Shown piece after piece: positions 44,897-55,918 of a stretch of DNA of 64,000 nucleotides. Below the pieces are notes generated by a model. The model had not been told where the DNA came from. It did not search any database and was given only the letters and a program-made list of their open reading frames with translations. Position numbers and translations under genes: made by a program. The DNA is from Clavulina sp. PMI_390 (lineage: Eukaryota > Basidiomycota > Agaricomycetes > Cantharellales > Hydnaceae), in contig WIDE01000081.1 in NCBI GenBank assembly GCA_015039315.1, forward strand, positions 47,232-111,231. Direction: 5' to 3'. Within the stretch, counting starts at the first letter, position 1; each line of letters opens with the position of its first letter.

Positions 44897-47042
44897 ATGC
44901 TTCAGCTTTTGACCACAATCCTTCAGCTCTCACTCATTTTCGGGGCAACAGCTCGACTTCAAAAGATCAATAAGCGGGCAGACCTTCACCATGCCCACCA
45001 CCGCCACTATCACCAACGCGAAGTCTCCTACTCTGTGTCTGGTCAAAGTCGTATCCACAGCGAGAACCCTCTTGCCTCTTTCTCTCTCAATTCTTTCAGT
45101 TCCACCGTAACCGATATCACAAGCTCGGTATCCCAAGGCAGTAACCGCACCATATCCAAAGTTATCCCGGTGGAAAAAATCTACGGTGTCAACGTATGTG
45201 ATAATCTCATAGGCTATCAGCCCTACATGAACCTTGACCCTCTTCATCCTTGTACAATTTGGTGTAAACAGCTTGGCAGTTGGTATGATGCCTCTGTCCT
45301 TCAAAGCTGATTGCTTTGACTTCTGACTTGATAACTTGACAGGTTTATCTTCGAGCCCTGGATTGGTCCGGCGAGGTGGCAAGCGATGGGCGGCCAGTAC
45401 TACAGCGACCCTGGTTGCGATAGCTGTGACGAATGTCGAATGTCTGAGTGGTCACTGGCAGCCTTCCTTGGCCAAAACCAAACCAATGCCGTCTTCCAAC
45501 AGCACTGGGAGACATGGTTCACCCAAACAGACGTTGATGCCATCGTTGCTGCGGGGTTGAATACTGTCCGTATCCCTCTTGGCTTCTGGATTGTCGAGGA
45601 CCTCGTCAATCGCCCAACGGAACCGTACGCGGAAGGTGGGCTTGACCAATTGGTACGATTCTAGACCTGTCTGTTGCTCTTCGCTCTTTGCTCACACTGA
45701 TGTACCACCCTCAATGCTTCCAGATCCGTGGCCTCACCATGTTGAAGGCAGCTGGCTTATGGACCATCCTTGACCACCATGCTCTTCCTGGTGTCTCGTC
45801 CGGTACGCCCCCACACACAGCTCCCCCTCTTCCCCCACTGACGGTCGTAATACTCCTAAAGCTTGGCAACCTTTTGCTGGGAACTGCACGGGTCAAGTAG
45901 AGTTCTACAGCTCCCCTGATAACTATAACTACGTACGCGGCGTAACTTGGGGCATTGTGATGACCTGGTTGTCCCATGTCCATCCTGCCTTCGAGACGGT
46001 CTTCGCTATCGAGGCCATCAACGAGCCTTCTCAGGACGTCTCCACCACCCCAAACATCGCCGAGTGTAAGCGATCTCTCCGCTTATGTTTGTGCGATGAC
46101 TCAAATATGCTGCTGTCTCGATTATAGACGAAGAATCGTTTGTTCTTGGTGTTCGTACCATCGAGCTTGCTCTGGGTGTGATCTGCGACATTTCCTTCCT
46201 TTCTGCTGCGATCACCGACGCCATTACCATCCAGGCTCTAACAGCCTCCATTCCCATCATCTCCAAACTTGCTAGAAAGTATGAGCTCCAGCTCACTAAC
46301 TCTACATTGGGAGGTATATCACACGCGGCCTCAGGCAAGAAGCTGAATCAATTCCAGTGGGGAGCGCCCACTGGCGTGTCAGATCGCCAGCGCCAGTGCA
46401 TCTCCACCACGTAAGTCAATCCTAAATCGCATTCCATCATCTTCGGAACCGTCCGCTCCCTCTGTCTAATGGCCTTGTTCTACCTTCCTAATATGCATCA
46501 GTTTCATGAACCGTGATTGGCAATTCACCAGTGACCCGACCAACGACCCCGTTCCCAATCCAGCTGCCTATACCCACGGGCCACAGCTCTATGACAACCA
46601 TCTTTACCTCAATTTTGGGGGAGTCGCCTTGAACGACACGCCTATCGCGTACATGGAGGTCATGTGTAATCTCACAAGGGTTGGGGATGCAGCAGCTATT
46701 GGGGACGCCCCCATGGCTTTCGGTGAGCGATCCTCAACAGTGGCCACACTTGTGAACCCTCCTGACACCACCTTTCTCTTACCAATGCCCCCAGGCGAAT
46801 GGGCCCTGAGCACTGCCTTCAGCACCACTGACCAGTTCAATAGAGACTACGGCGATGCACAGAAGCTCGCTTACTCGCAAGGAGCTGGGTGGATATTCTG
46901 GAACTTCAAGGTAGACCCTGACGCGGACGTGGGAGGGGATTACCGCCAATGGTCGTACTTCGATGCAGTCAATAATGGCCTCCTCACGAAGAAACCTGAC
47001 GATTACTTTGATACGAACGTTTGTGCGGAGTACGGGCTTTGA
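44897..47042 (+). CDS. Secreted glycoside hydrolase family 5 enzyme (exo-beta-glucanase-like)
   Basis: Eight exons: 44897-45193, 45272-45282 (11 nt), 45343-45652, 45724-45802, 45862-46065, 46128-46410, 46502-46722 and 46795-47042, giving 550 residues. A signal peptide opens the protein (MLQLLTTILQLSLIFGATA), followed by a Lys-Arg site (KINKR) that could be cut by Kex2. The catalytic domain shows GVNLGSWFIFEPW, the substrate-site AAGLNTVRIPLGFWIV, WTILDHHALPGV, the acid/base Glu287 in EAINEP and the nucleophile Glu470 in FGEWAL. A ~95-residue helical insertion follows the acid/base, as I recall for one fungal GH5 group near exo-1,3-glucanases. Likely secreted and acting on beta-glucan; exact specificity cannot be read. 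The 11-nt exon encodes the conserved LGSW, so the model is forced by the motif. It is convergent with SMC2. Confidence 0.88.
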
Positions 47043-47337
47043 GGTGGGCCGATGTTTACAGGCTAGGAAGCGTAATCCCCGTTCTTGGGGAATGGAGCGC
47101 TTTTATCATTCATGCTCACACCGCCTGTACGGAAACACCTTAGGGTTGACTATATGATATATGAGCGATGGTCGGTAGAGGGTAATCTGTGCGAACAATA
47201 TGAGACATAATTAAAGCCGGGAGAGCAAAATGCAGAAACAGTATTAGAGGGGTGAACAGGAATTACAACAAGGATCCGTATACATAACAAAGCAGGTCAA
47301 CCAAGAGGGAACGGAAAGAAGAGACGGTGTATGGAAG

Positions 47338-50300
47338 TTACGATTTAGTCCGTGAAGAGGCGCCCCGGTTCTCTTTGCTCCCAGAGTCACGATCGTACAT
47401 CCCTGATGCTGAACGCTGGGCAGTTCGCTGGACAACGCTGGTTCCATCTCGGAATTGTGTCCGGAACAGCACATTAGCGTTCGTGAAAAGTCCTTCCTTC
47501 AAGCTAACCACGATGAATTGAGAGCCTTTGAAGCGATTCTTGAATAGTTGACCGATGTGCTGAGTATGGGAAAGATCCAGAGCAGCATCAATCTCGTCCA
47601 AGATGTACATGGGTGCTGGTTTGAACTGAAGCATGGCCATGATGAGGGACAGGGCAATCAAAGACCTAAGAATGAACCAGTTAACAACAGGCAGAGTCAC
47701 AGATCGCGGAAGACTCTTTCCCACCTCTGACCACCGCTGAGTTCTGTTAGGCTTTGCTTCCAGACACTGCCTAACCGAACCTTGACCTCCAGACCCTGTG
47801 TGAGATCCATGCCTTCTGGGGGTTGTAGCTTGGCGAAGTTGCCGGGCAGAAGTTCCCCGAATATACCCCCGAAATCTTTGTCCACTTTCTCCCAAGTAGT
47901 TTGTAACGCCTTCCGTTTATGCCGCTCAAGCTCTTCAATGGTCTCCTCGATCTTTTCCTTGTCTCCGACGACGGTTGACAACATCTTGAGAAGGTCAGCC
48001 TCTTTCTTCTCAACGCTAAACAATATATTAGGATCGGTGATAATGTAAGGCCTGAGAAGAGGTACGAACGTTTCGATCATGCCCATAACCTTGGGATTGA
48101 TGTTCTTCTTCAACCCTTTCAGCTGATTTTCGAGCTCCAGAGCCTTCTCCTTTTCGTGGGCAGGATCTTGCTTGCCGAAATCATACATCGTACCAGCCTT
48201 CCCAAAGAGTCTAGCACAGGCGCTTGAGCACGTGCGATATCATATAAACGAGCAGAATACACGTACTGCTTGTCCTGTTCAATCCAAGGATTGCCTTTTT
48301 CGAGGGAAGCAACGACATTCTGGGCAGCTGTGCGGTCTTTTTGCAACTGACCGATCTGATGTTCCAGAGCTTTCACCTGAAGTTCGGCGTCAGCAATGGC
48401 TTGGCGCTTCTCCTTGATGACGAGGTCCAGCTCGTTCAACTCTTCATCAAATCGGGAGAGGTTTGCACGCTCCTTCTTCAAGTTAGCGTCAACTTCATCA
48501 TGGGATTCCTATTAATTACGCGATGAGAAAGTGACCTCATATGGCGAAGATCTGAGCGAACCTGGAGCTTTAGTTGTTCCTTTAGCAAAGCTTTGAGCTC
48601 CTTCTCGGAAGCAACAAGGGCCGATTGTCCGTCCTTGACGTCTTGAAGTGATGTCTCGATGTCATTCTCGGTTTGCTCTAAGTGGATAGTCAGCCAGGGT
48701 ACAAAACGAGGGGTCAGTGTGAACACACCAAGTTCGAGAGTGGCATTTTGGAGCTCCTTCATGAGGAGCTTCACCTCCGCCGCATGTTTCGATAATGCAG
48801 CCTTTTGCTTGGATATTTCACCCTTGAGCTCTTTGAGTTTCGATTCCTTGTTGTTCTTGAACTCATTCATGTCGCGCTCGAATTTGTCTGCTTGTTGTTT
48901 AGCCTCCTTCTGCTTCGCTTTCGCAGCAGCGACGGCATCTTTAAGCTCGGCGAGAGCCTTCTTCAGAGCTTCCACCTCGGCCCCAATCTAAGGGAATGCA
49001 TTAGAATTGAAGTTGAGGAGTGAGCCATCAAGACAAGTACGCACCCTTGAAGCATTGCTGCCCTCAACCTGCTCCTCGAGCAGCGCGAGCTCGTGCTGCT
49101 TGATCTCTAGCTCTCGCTTGAGCGTAGACCATTGGCTTCTCGCCTTCGCTTCTGGTGCGCTGGGGTCCTCGAAATTACGAATGCTTGCCTTGGCTTCAGC
49201 CAATTTGGCCTGCACACGATTGAGCTCTTGGACACGGAGCAGAACGCCGTTCCCGCTCGGTGCGCTGCCACCACTCATCGTTCCAGAAGGATCATAAACA
49301 TCGCCCTGAACTGTGACGGTCTTGACTCCGATGGCTTTGTTGAACGTGACGGCTTTGGCAGATTCGGGATCTCGGCAGATGATGGAGTCGCCGAACACGT
49401 AGGCCATGGCGCGAGTGACTTCTTCGGGATAGCCAACTAAAGAGAGGGCATGATGAGCTTTATTGGGAGCGACCTTCGCTGCAGCGTTTAGTTTCTGTTC
49501 GATACGATGCGTTAGTTTTGGTCTAGGATTTAGGCTTAGTGACCCAACGAACGCACCTCGGTAGGGATGGTGAAAGGGTTGACTTTGTTCAGAGGGATAA
49601 TGGTGACACGCTTTTTGAGATTACCCTTCTTGAGCAGTTGGGTACCCACAGTTTCGTCATCGACGACAACATTGTAGAGCTTGCCACCTGCAGAAACCTC
49701 GAGAGCGGTAGAGTAGACCGTTGACCCCTCAGGGAGGTCAACGAGGGTAGCCACAAGACCCTTGACTTTTGACCGATCGAAGTTGGGACTTGGATCGCTG
49801 TAAGAGAAATCAAGGTTCCCAAGTCGCGCCTTGAGAGCATCTCGCTCCTGAAAGGCTCGTTAGCGATCATGCATTATCACAGCACAGCCCAACTTACCTC
49901 CGTGAGAGAGCGAACTGCCTCCCTTGCCTCACGAAGGACTTTCACTGCCTCTGCCTCCTGAGCCTCGTTCCACCCGGTAGCGTCCAATTTCTTCTGAAGG
50001 GCCTCAACTTCTTTCTTGCCCCTCGCGAGAGATTTGGCCCCTTCGCCGGCGTCCTTCTCAACAGCTTTCCACTTGAGCTCCTTGTCCTTGAGCTCCTTCT
50101 CAAGCATCGACATACGCATGCGACTCTGTTCCTCCTCGGTCGAGGCGGCGGCCATGCGTGCCTTGGCGTCAGCGAGCTGACCGAGGTATCCGCCCGCTGC
50201 GGAGGCATTGTTGGAAGAAGAGAGACCCGTGGTGAGGGTCTGCAGAAGCTCTTCGGATGTGGCAAGTTGTGTCTGGAGATTGCTGTGCTTTTCCTTGCTC

Positions 50301-51771
50301 ACATCGTAGGCCTTCGTCACCCGCTCCACGTCAGCACGCTTGGCGTCTAGAGAAGCACGGAGCTAAAAGATGAATGATCATTAACATGGTCGCGTGCTTG
50401 ATGATAGCGGAGGAAGCTCACCTCCTGAACACTTTGCTCAAGCCCCTCAATTCTCTTCCTTTCCTCTCCGAGAGCCCCCTCCTTAATCTCTGCTTGTGTA
50501 GCCAACCGTGTCAACTCCTTGACGAGACCATTCAGTTGTTCCTCTAGCGCTTTCAGCTTGCCGCCCTTTGCTAGTTCCTTGTCTCGCTTCTTCTCGACTC
50601 GGGCCCGTTCCTTCTCCGCCTCAGCGCCTTCGGCTTCCCTGTCAGCAATAGCGCTCCGGGCCTCCTCGATATTTGACGTGGTCTTGACAATGTCGGCGTC
50701 TTTCTTTGACACGCGTCTTGTCGCCTCTACCCAATCGTACGCCCGCAGAAAACGGGCGAGACGCTCAAGCTCAGTTGTCGCCTTCTGGTAGGTCAGATAA
50801 GAGCGTTTTTGCTCGCGAAGCTTGTCAAGTTTTGGAGTAATTTCTTCGCGCAGTAACTAGAATGGGTCATGAGGAGATCAGACGCGTTCCTTCATCTGAT
50901 GGACATGAGATGTCGTAGTACTCACTTCGTTAATCTCCTCTACTCGTTTCTCCTTCTTGCCCATAGTACGTTTCGCTTTCTCCTTGCGGTCCTCGAACAT
51001 ACGAGTGCCTGCCGCTTCCTCCATCATCCCAAGGATTTCTTGAGGTCGCATGTTCAAAACCTGTGGCATGGTTGAGCAACGATTGACGATAGATTTCACC
51101 CCTGCATACAGACCTTGGTGATTCTGCCTTGCATGATAACAAAGTTGGGGTTATTGATGTTCAGCTGGACAGACTGAAGAAGGCTCAGTACGGCCTGTTG
51201 TTGGACCTTGTGCCCGTTTAGAATGTATTTGGTGACATTGGGTAAAGCGATCTGGGGAAACAAGGCCTATCGTCAGCAGTTGCTGTCAAAGGAGAATCAA
51301 GGCCGTACTTGACGAGTCAGCGTGATTTGCTTGGTATTCTCAAATCCTGGTGGGCTAGTCGCCTTGTCGGAGTTGTCAAACACAATTGTGACACTAGCTT
51401 TAACCACGCCAGCTTGGCCTCGTTTGTAGATCAAGTCTTGCTGATTTTGAGCTCGCATCTACGCACATCAAGAGAAATAATCCACTTCAGCAATTGGAAG
51501 AATCAATGAAGAAATTTGACTCGCCGTCTGCATATTTGTGATGCCCAGCACGAAACATATGGCGTCCAAGATATTAGACTTGCCCGATCCATTGAGACCG
51601 GTGATTGCATTGAACGACGCGTCCCAGCCGGCAATCGTCGTTCTTACAGGGTAAGACTTAAAGCCTATAATGGCAAATGGCATTGGACGCGGTCAAACAC
51701 ACCCTACATTAGTCGCGTCCAACAAGTTGGGATCGTGACAGACCTTCGAGAACGAGTTCTTCGATACGCAT
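47338..51771 (-). CDS. SMC2: Condensin subunit SMC2
   Basis: Fourteen exons on the minus strand: 51771-51744, 51664-51525, 51458-51309, 51251-51114, 51060-50926, 50856-50422, 50362-49898, 49847-49557, 49494-49045, 48987-48729, 48677-48562, 48508-48267, 48210-47725 and 47665-47338, giving 1,220 residues, a normal SMC2 length. The start [14 protein letters not shown] is characteristic of SMC2. Walker A is GLNGSGKS at 32-39, the hinge is roughly 515-690 between two long coiled coils, the signature motif is LSGGQRS and Walker B is [15 protein letters not shown]2 pairs with SMC4 in condensin to compact mitotic chromosomes. Intron 2 appears to use a GC donor (exon ending ACG, then GCGAGT): only this joins ITNMQT to MRAQNQQDL at the length conserved in SMC2. 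All other introns are GT-AG. Confidence 0.96.
51466..51524 (-). other. Apparent GC-AG intron in SMC2 (minimum extent)
   Basis: The intron runs from the GCGAGT donor at 51524 to the GCGTAG acceptor ending at 51459. Using the nearby GT (GTCAAA) instead would shift the frame or add residues to a fixed-length motif. GC-AG introns make up a small share of fungal introns. Confidence 0.65.
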
Positions 51772-52671
51772 GCCACAGATTACGTCGATTAGTGTAAATC
51801 GCTGGCTTCAGGTGCCAGGTAGAAGGAAAATCCTGGCCGACAGAGGGTTTTGGGTGGTGATCAGCAGGCAAGATTTGGTGTCAATACAGTTGTCAACGCA
51901 TGTCAACAAATACACCACGCGTTTTTTTCGTGTTCAGTTCCGTCCTTGAAGTCGTCTGTGAGTATTTCCTCCAACCTAATTTTTATGATGATGCGAATAT
52001 TTTATTTGCACGTCAGGCTGAGGGGAACTCATCTGAGTTTCCTAAAGATGCCTTTTTTCGCATTTCTGAATTTTTCTATCCGATCCCCTGGTGAAGAAAT
52101 CGATGCTGACTGGCTGCTTTGTCTATCACATTTGGCTCCAGTATCTGTTCTATGATGGCATTTTATCTTTATTATCGCAATATAAACGACTTTTGAGCCC
52201 AAACCTACTGCACGATTCGCACCTTCCCAAGCCCTTGTGTTCCTGCGCTTTCCCAGCCCTGAATCCATCGACTAACCCGTCCCAAGTACTTTTCTAGATA
52301 GCGCCGGCTAGACCATTCACTCTATCATAATATCTGCGAGACTATCATGAGCGAACTGTAAGCAGTCATAGCATGTAGGGATGGCAGAATACGAAGTATG
52401 TCAATCGATGAGAACTTCACACATGAAATCGCAGTAACAAGAAAATCAAGACTGGAATTCGTCACTATATAAATAAAGAGAGTCCACTGCTGACCGATCC
52501 CTAATTAAGAGCTGAACTAGTGTACAATACTTACCCCTCGCTAACATCCGATAAAGGCCAATACGACGCATCTGAAAAATTAATGCAAATAAATAAGAGC
52601 TGAAGGATAAATAAGGATGCCCGCGCCAGGATGTTACTCGCATGCACCATATACTCGACACCTCGCGCAGT
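51772..52671. other. Intergenic upstream of SMC2
   Basis: A 900 bp stretch between the SMC2 start and the stop of the next minus-strand gene. It is relatively AT-rich around 51,950-52,600. No gene or motif is supported. Confidence 0.5.
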
Positions 52672-55063
52672 TCAACGTCGGCCACCGACGAGCTTCCTGA
52701 CACCCGCCACCTTACCCTTTCCCTTTCCATCGACCGAAGTCCGTGGAGACCGACGAAGGGGACTAGCCCCAGCAGCCTTGGCAGCTTCGCGAGCCCGCGC
52801 CGCCGAACGCGTCATGCGAGGAGAGTCCAAATCCACATCGATATCCATGTTCTCCGCCTCGGCAACTACAACAGCAGCGTCCGACCGCCTTGAACGCTTC
52901 GCCGGGCGCGGGCCTGACGAAGAGCTAGCAACGGGTCGGGAGACAGGAATGGAGATCGACGTCCCAGGGAAGGAGGATGGCAGTAATGCGCTCTGCTCAT
53001 CCTCGTCCTCAACATCAACCCTCGAGCGCTTGAGGGAACTAGAAGATTGTTGAGGAGTATTAGGGACAGTGGGTGGGAGGTCCTCCATGGAAGGGAAACT
53101 CTGTCCTGGAGCGATGTGAGCCTGCAGACCCTGGTTCACCGCAGTAGGGAACATCCCGTGGGCAGTAGGATGCTCTGCGATGCGTCGATGATGGTATGGT
53201 ACCTCGGGCTCCAGTTTCGGGAGCGATGGGGCATGAGGGACGCGGGGAAGATCAGGCCCTCTCCTCCTGGCTAGCTGTCGCTGCACAGGGTCCATCGTGA
53301 GGGGGTGAGCAGTCCGAATGAGGTGACCGCCAACCTCGGGGTCATACGACTGGACGAGGACAGAGTCTGGGCTCCCAGTGAGGACCCTCGGCCCGTGGAA
53401 TGCGAGTGCCACTCCGAGGTTCGTGATCCCTCCCTCCACGACGTCGTCTGTTGGGCGGGGACCATAGGGAGTAGTGAGGGGAGCGTAAGTGGGGATCGGC
53501 TCGTGACGAACATGCATGACAGGGAGGGGAGGGGGGAGATCCGGGACGGTAGTAGCGATCGAAGTGGCAGAGGAAATAGTAGCATGCGAAGCGACAGTAT
53601 CGACAGCAGCAGGAGCAGCAGCGGAAGCGGGGTCGATAGGAGCGAGAGGAGGTGTATGGCGAGGAGCGGCCTGGGGTGAGGTAGCAGGGGTGGAAGGAGT
53701 ACTAGTGGGGCGATTATCAGGGGAACCATCGCGCTGAAACTTGAGCGCCCTTTCGTAGTCGTTGATGTTGGGCCATGCGGGTTGTGCTTTGATAGTGTCG
53801 CCTCGAACTCCACTAGGGGCAACTCGGAGTGGGGCCAAGGCTTCTCTGGCACTCCATCTTGTCTTCGGATGGACCCGGGGCCGAGGTGGAGGGGTCCTGG
53901 GCGAACCTATCACAGAAGCATCAGCGTCAATAACACGTTCCGTTCTTGTGAGAAGTACAAATTACCTTGAAGAACAGGGAGTTTACCGCCTGAGGGCCCT
54001 GCACCAGGAGACTGACGAGATTCCTGGCTATTGAACAAAGCTAAGGCGCTGCGTCAGTAAAAGGGCCGGATAAGGGTCAGGCCAACCACTCACTCTTTTG
54101 GCCAGCTTGCAGGGGGTTCTGCCGAGGATCGTTGATGAATACAAAAGGCTTGAGGGACGCCACTTCATCTTCCTCGGCATCGCTCTCTAGCTCTCCAGCT
54201 GAAACATCCTCGTCATAATCGCTGTCATATCCACACATAGGCTTCTTGTCATCGACCCGCTTCTTCTTCGCAGCCGTGTGGCGAATGCGCTTGGAAGCCA
54301 TAGGAGAGGTGAGGATCTGAGGGAAGTATTTGGAGCGCAGATTGTGACCATGACGTTGCTTGGGATGTTTGGCGGAATGCACGGTGGGGCAGGGCGAGGG
54401 GATCTGGAGAGTCAAAGTGGGGCGGGGGGCGGGCTCCTTGGGGGAGGAGACTGGGGCGTCATTGAAGATGGGGGGACGCGTAGGGGCGACAGGCAAGTGA
54501 ACGATGGGGCAAGCGGGAGACGAAGGTGCGGGTGAGACATCCACTTCAGCGTCAGTGGCTATATGGGGGATGTCGCCTACGAACATAGAGTCAGTTACAC
54601 TCCATTTCAGCATGCTAGGGTAGTGTCGTGGCTGGGTCTACTCACCGTCAGTGTCGTGTTGAAGACCGGCGGCTCTGAGCGCGTCGTCTGTGGTTGGCGG
54701 CTCGCTCTGAGCCCGACGGATACCAGTCTTGCGAAAGACTTCGAACTTCCTCTCAAACCAGTCAATAGGCTTGCGAACGAGGTTGATCGAATGCATGGAG
54801 TCTGATACTGTAGCAGCAGGAGTTGTAGTGGTTATTGGGGGTAGTAGTCGTTGTGGTTGTAGTGGACAAGAGGAAGTGGTCGTGGCTGGGGCGGATATAT
54901 AACCGCTGAACGGGGCAAAGTGCGGTGGTTGGGTTTGTACGGCGGCATTCTGACGCTGTGGGCCAAAGTGCTTGGGCCCTGATACAAAGTGCTGGGATTG
55001 GTACAAGGAGGCCGTGGGAAATTGAGCAAGATATTCAATAGGTGGTTGGATCGAGTTTCGCAT
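52672..55063 (-). CDS. Unrecognised, mostly disordered, probably nuclear protein, 736 aa
   Basis: Exons on the minus strand are 55063-54646, 54576-54094, 54040-53966 and 53906-52672, total 2,211 nt. The ATG begins MRNSIQPPIEYLAQFP. A helical patch (PIDWFERKFEVFRKTGIRR) lies near residues 95-120. Exon 2 has basic runs (ASKRIRHTAAKKKR) followed by an acidic DSDYDEDVSAGELESDAEED segment. Exon 4 is Pro/Ser/Thr-rich, with a moderately ordered part (VMHVRHEPIPTYAPLTTPYG, ALAFHGPRVLTG) and C-terminal clusters LKRSRVDVE, RPAKRSRR and RMTRSAARAREAAKAAG that look like nuclear localisation or chromatin-binding sequences. I know no family for it. It is divergent from the next gene. Frames join cleanly at all three introns. 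Confidence 0.7.
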
Positions 55064-55918
55064 CCGTCAAAGCGGAGGCAAAGTGAGGAGGAGGGAGACA
55101 AAAACAACAAAGTGCCGTCGAGTGAGACCCACAAAGGGGGTGTTATAGTGCAGAAGCCGCTGTTAGGCGGGCCTAATGGTGACTCGGTCGCAGGTGTACA
55201 GATATTTGGGTGATAGTGATCACAGTAGTCATGTTCACAGCCCACAGCCTGAAAGGTTCACAGCTTTTTAATGTGCATGATAATAATATTATTGGCAGAG
55301 GGCGGGCGAGCAGTCATTATAAGCAGCAGACGTTATCAGGAAGTACCGAAGAGAAAAGCTGAATGAGCGGCACGGATAGACAGACTTGTCGAAGGGGTGC
55401 GGGAGCCATGCACTCGAAGGCCGAGAATAACGAGAAGGGTGGAACCGATGTATCAAAACGGATCTACAGGGCCCCTTAATGAGTCAGTTGCTAGGGGGCA
55501 AAAAAGCTGATCCACGTGCAGCTTTGTCATATTACTCCACAAGGCTCCAAGGGGGATGTGAGCTGGCGATCGAACTTGACGTTGAAAAAAAAAAACCCAA
55601 AAAGCAAATAGGAAGGCGAATAGCATACAGTCACTCTCGAACAGACGTCAGTAGGCTGTAGATTACCATGACATTACTCGTAGTCCACGTCGATAAAGCT
55701 GAGCGGAAGCTGCCGGTGAAAACTGGATTCGCAGCACTTGACGTTGTTTGGCCGTGTTGTATCACCTCTTCCGTCCGTGTGTTTTGGTCAAGTCTCTCCC
55801 ACTCCCGCCCATCCCTGGACGCACCCAGCAGTCACTCTCTTTCGACCCACTCTCTCTCCCTGTCTGTTCTGTTTTTCTGTCTATTTTCTCTCCCCCACAC
55901 TCTCTTGTAAACGACACT
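55064..55918. promoter_or_regulatory. Divergent intergenic region
   Basis: 855 bp between two divergent start codons. The right half near 55,780-55,918 is CT-rich and looks like the leader of the plus-strand gene. An A-run lies near 55,587. No gene seen. Confidence 0.4.

Noticed and set aside
45688..45900. Apparent frameshift in the GH5 gene near DHHALPG
   Set aside because: A normal 59-nt intron (45803-45861) restores the frame and the family motif, so the gene is not broken.
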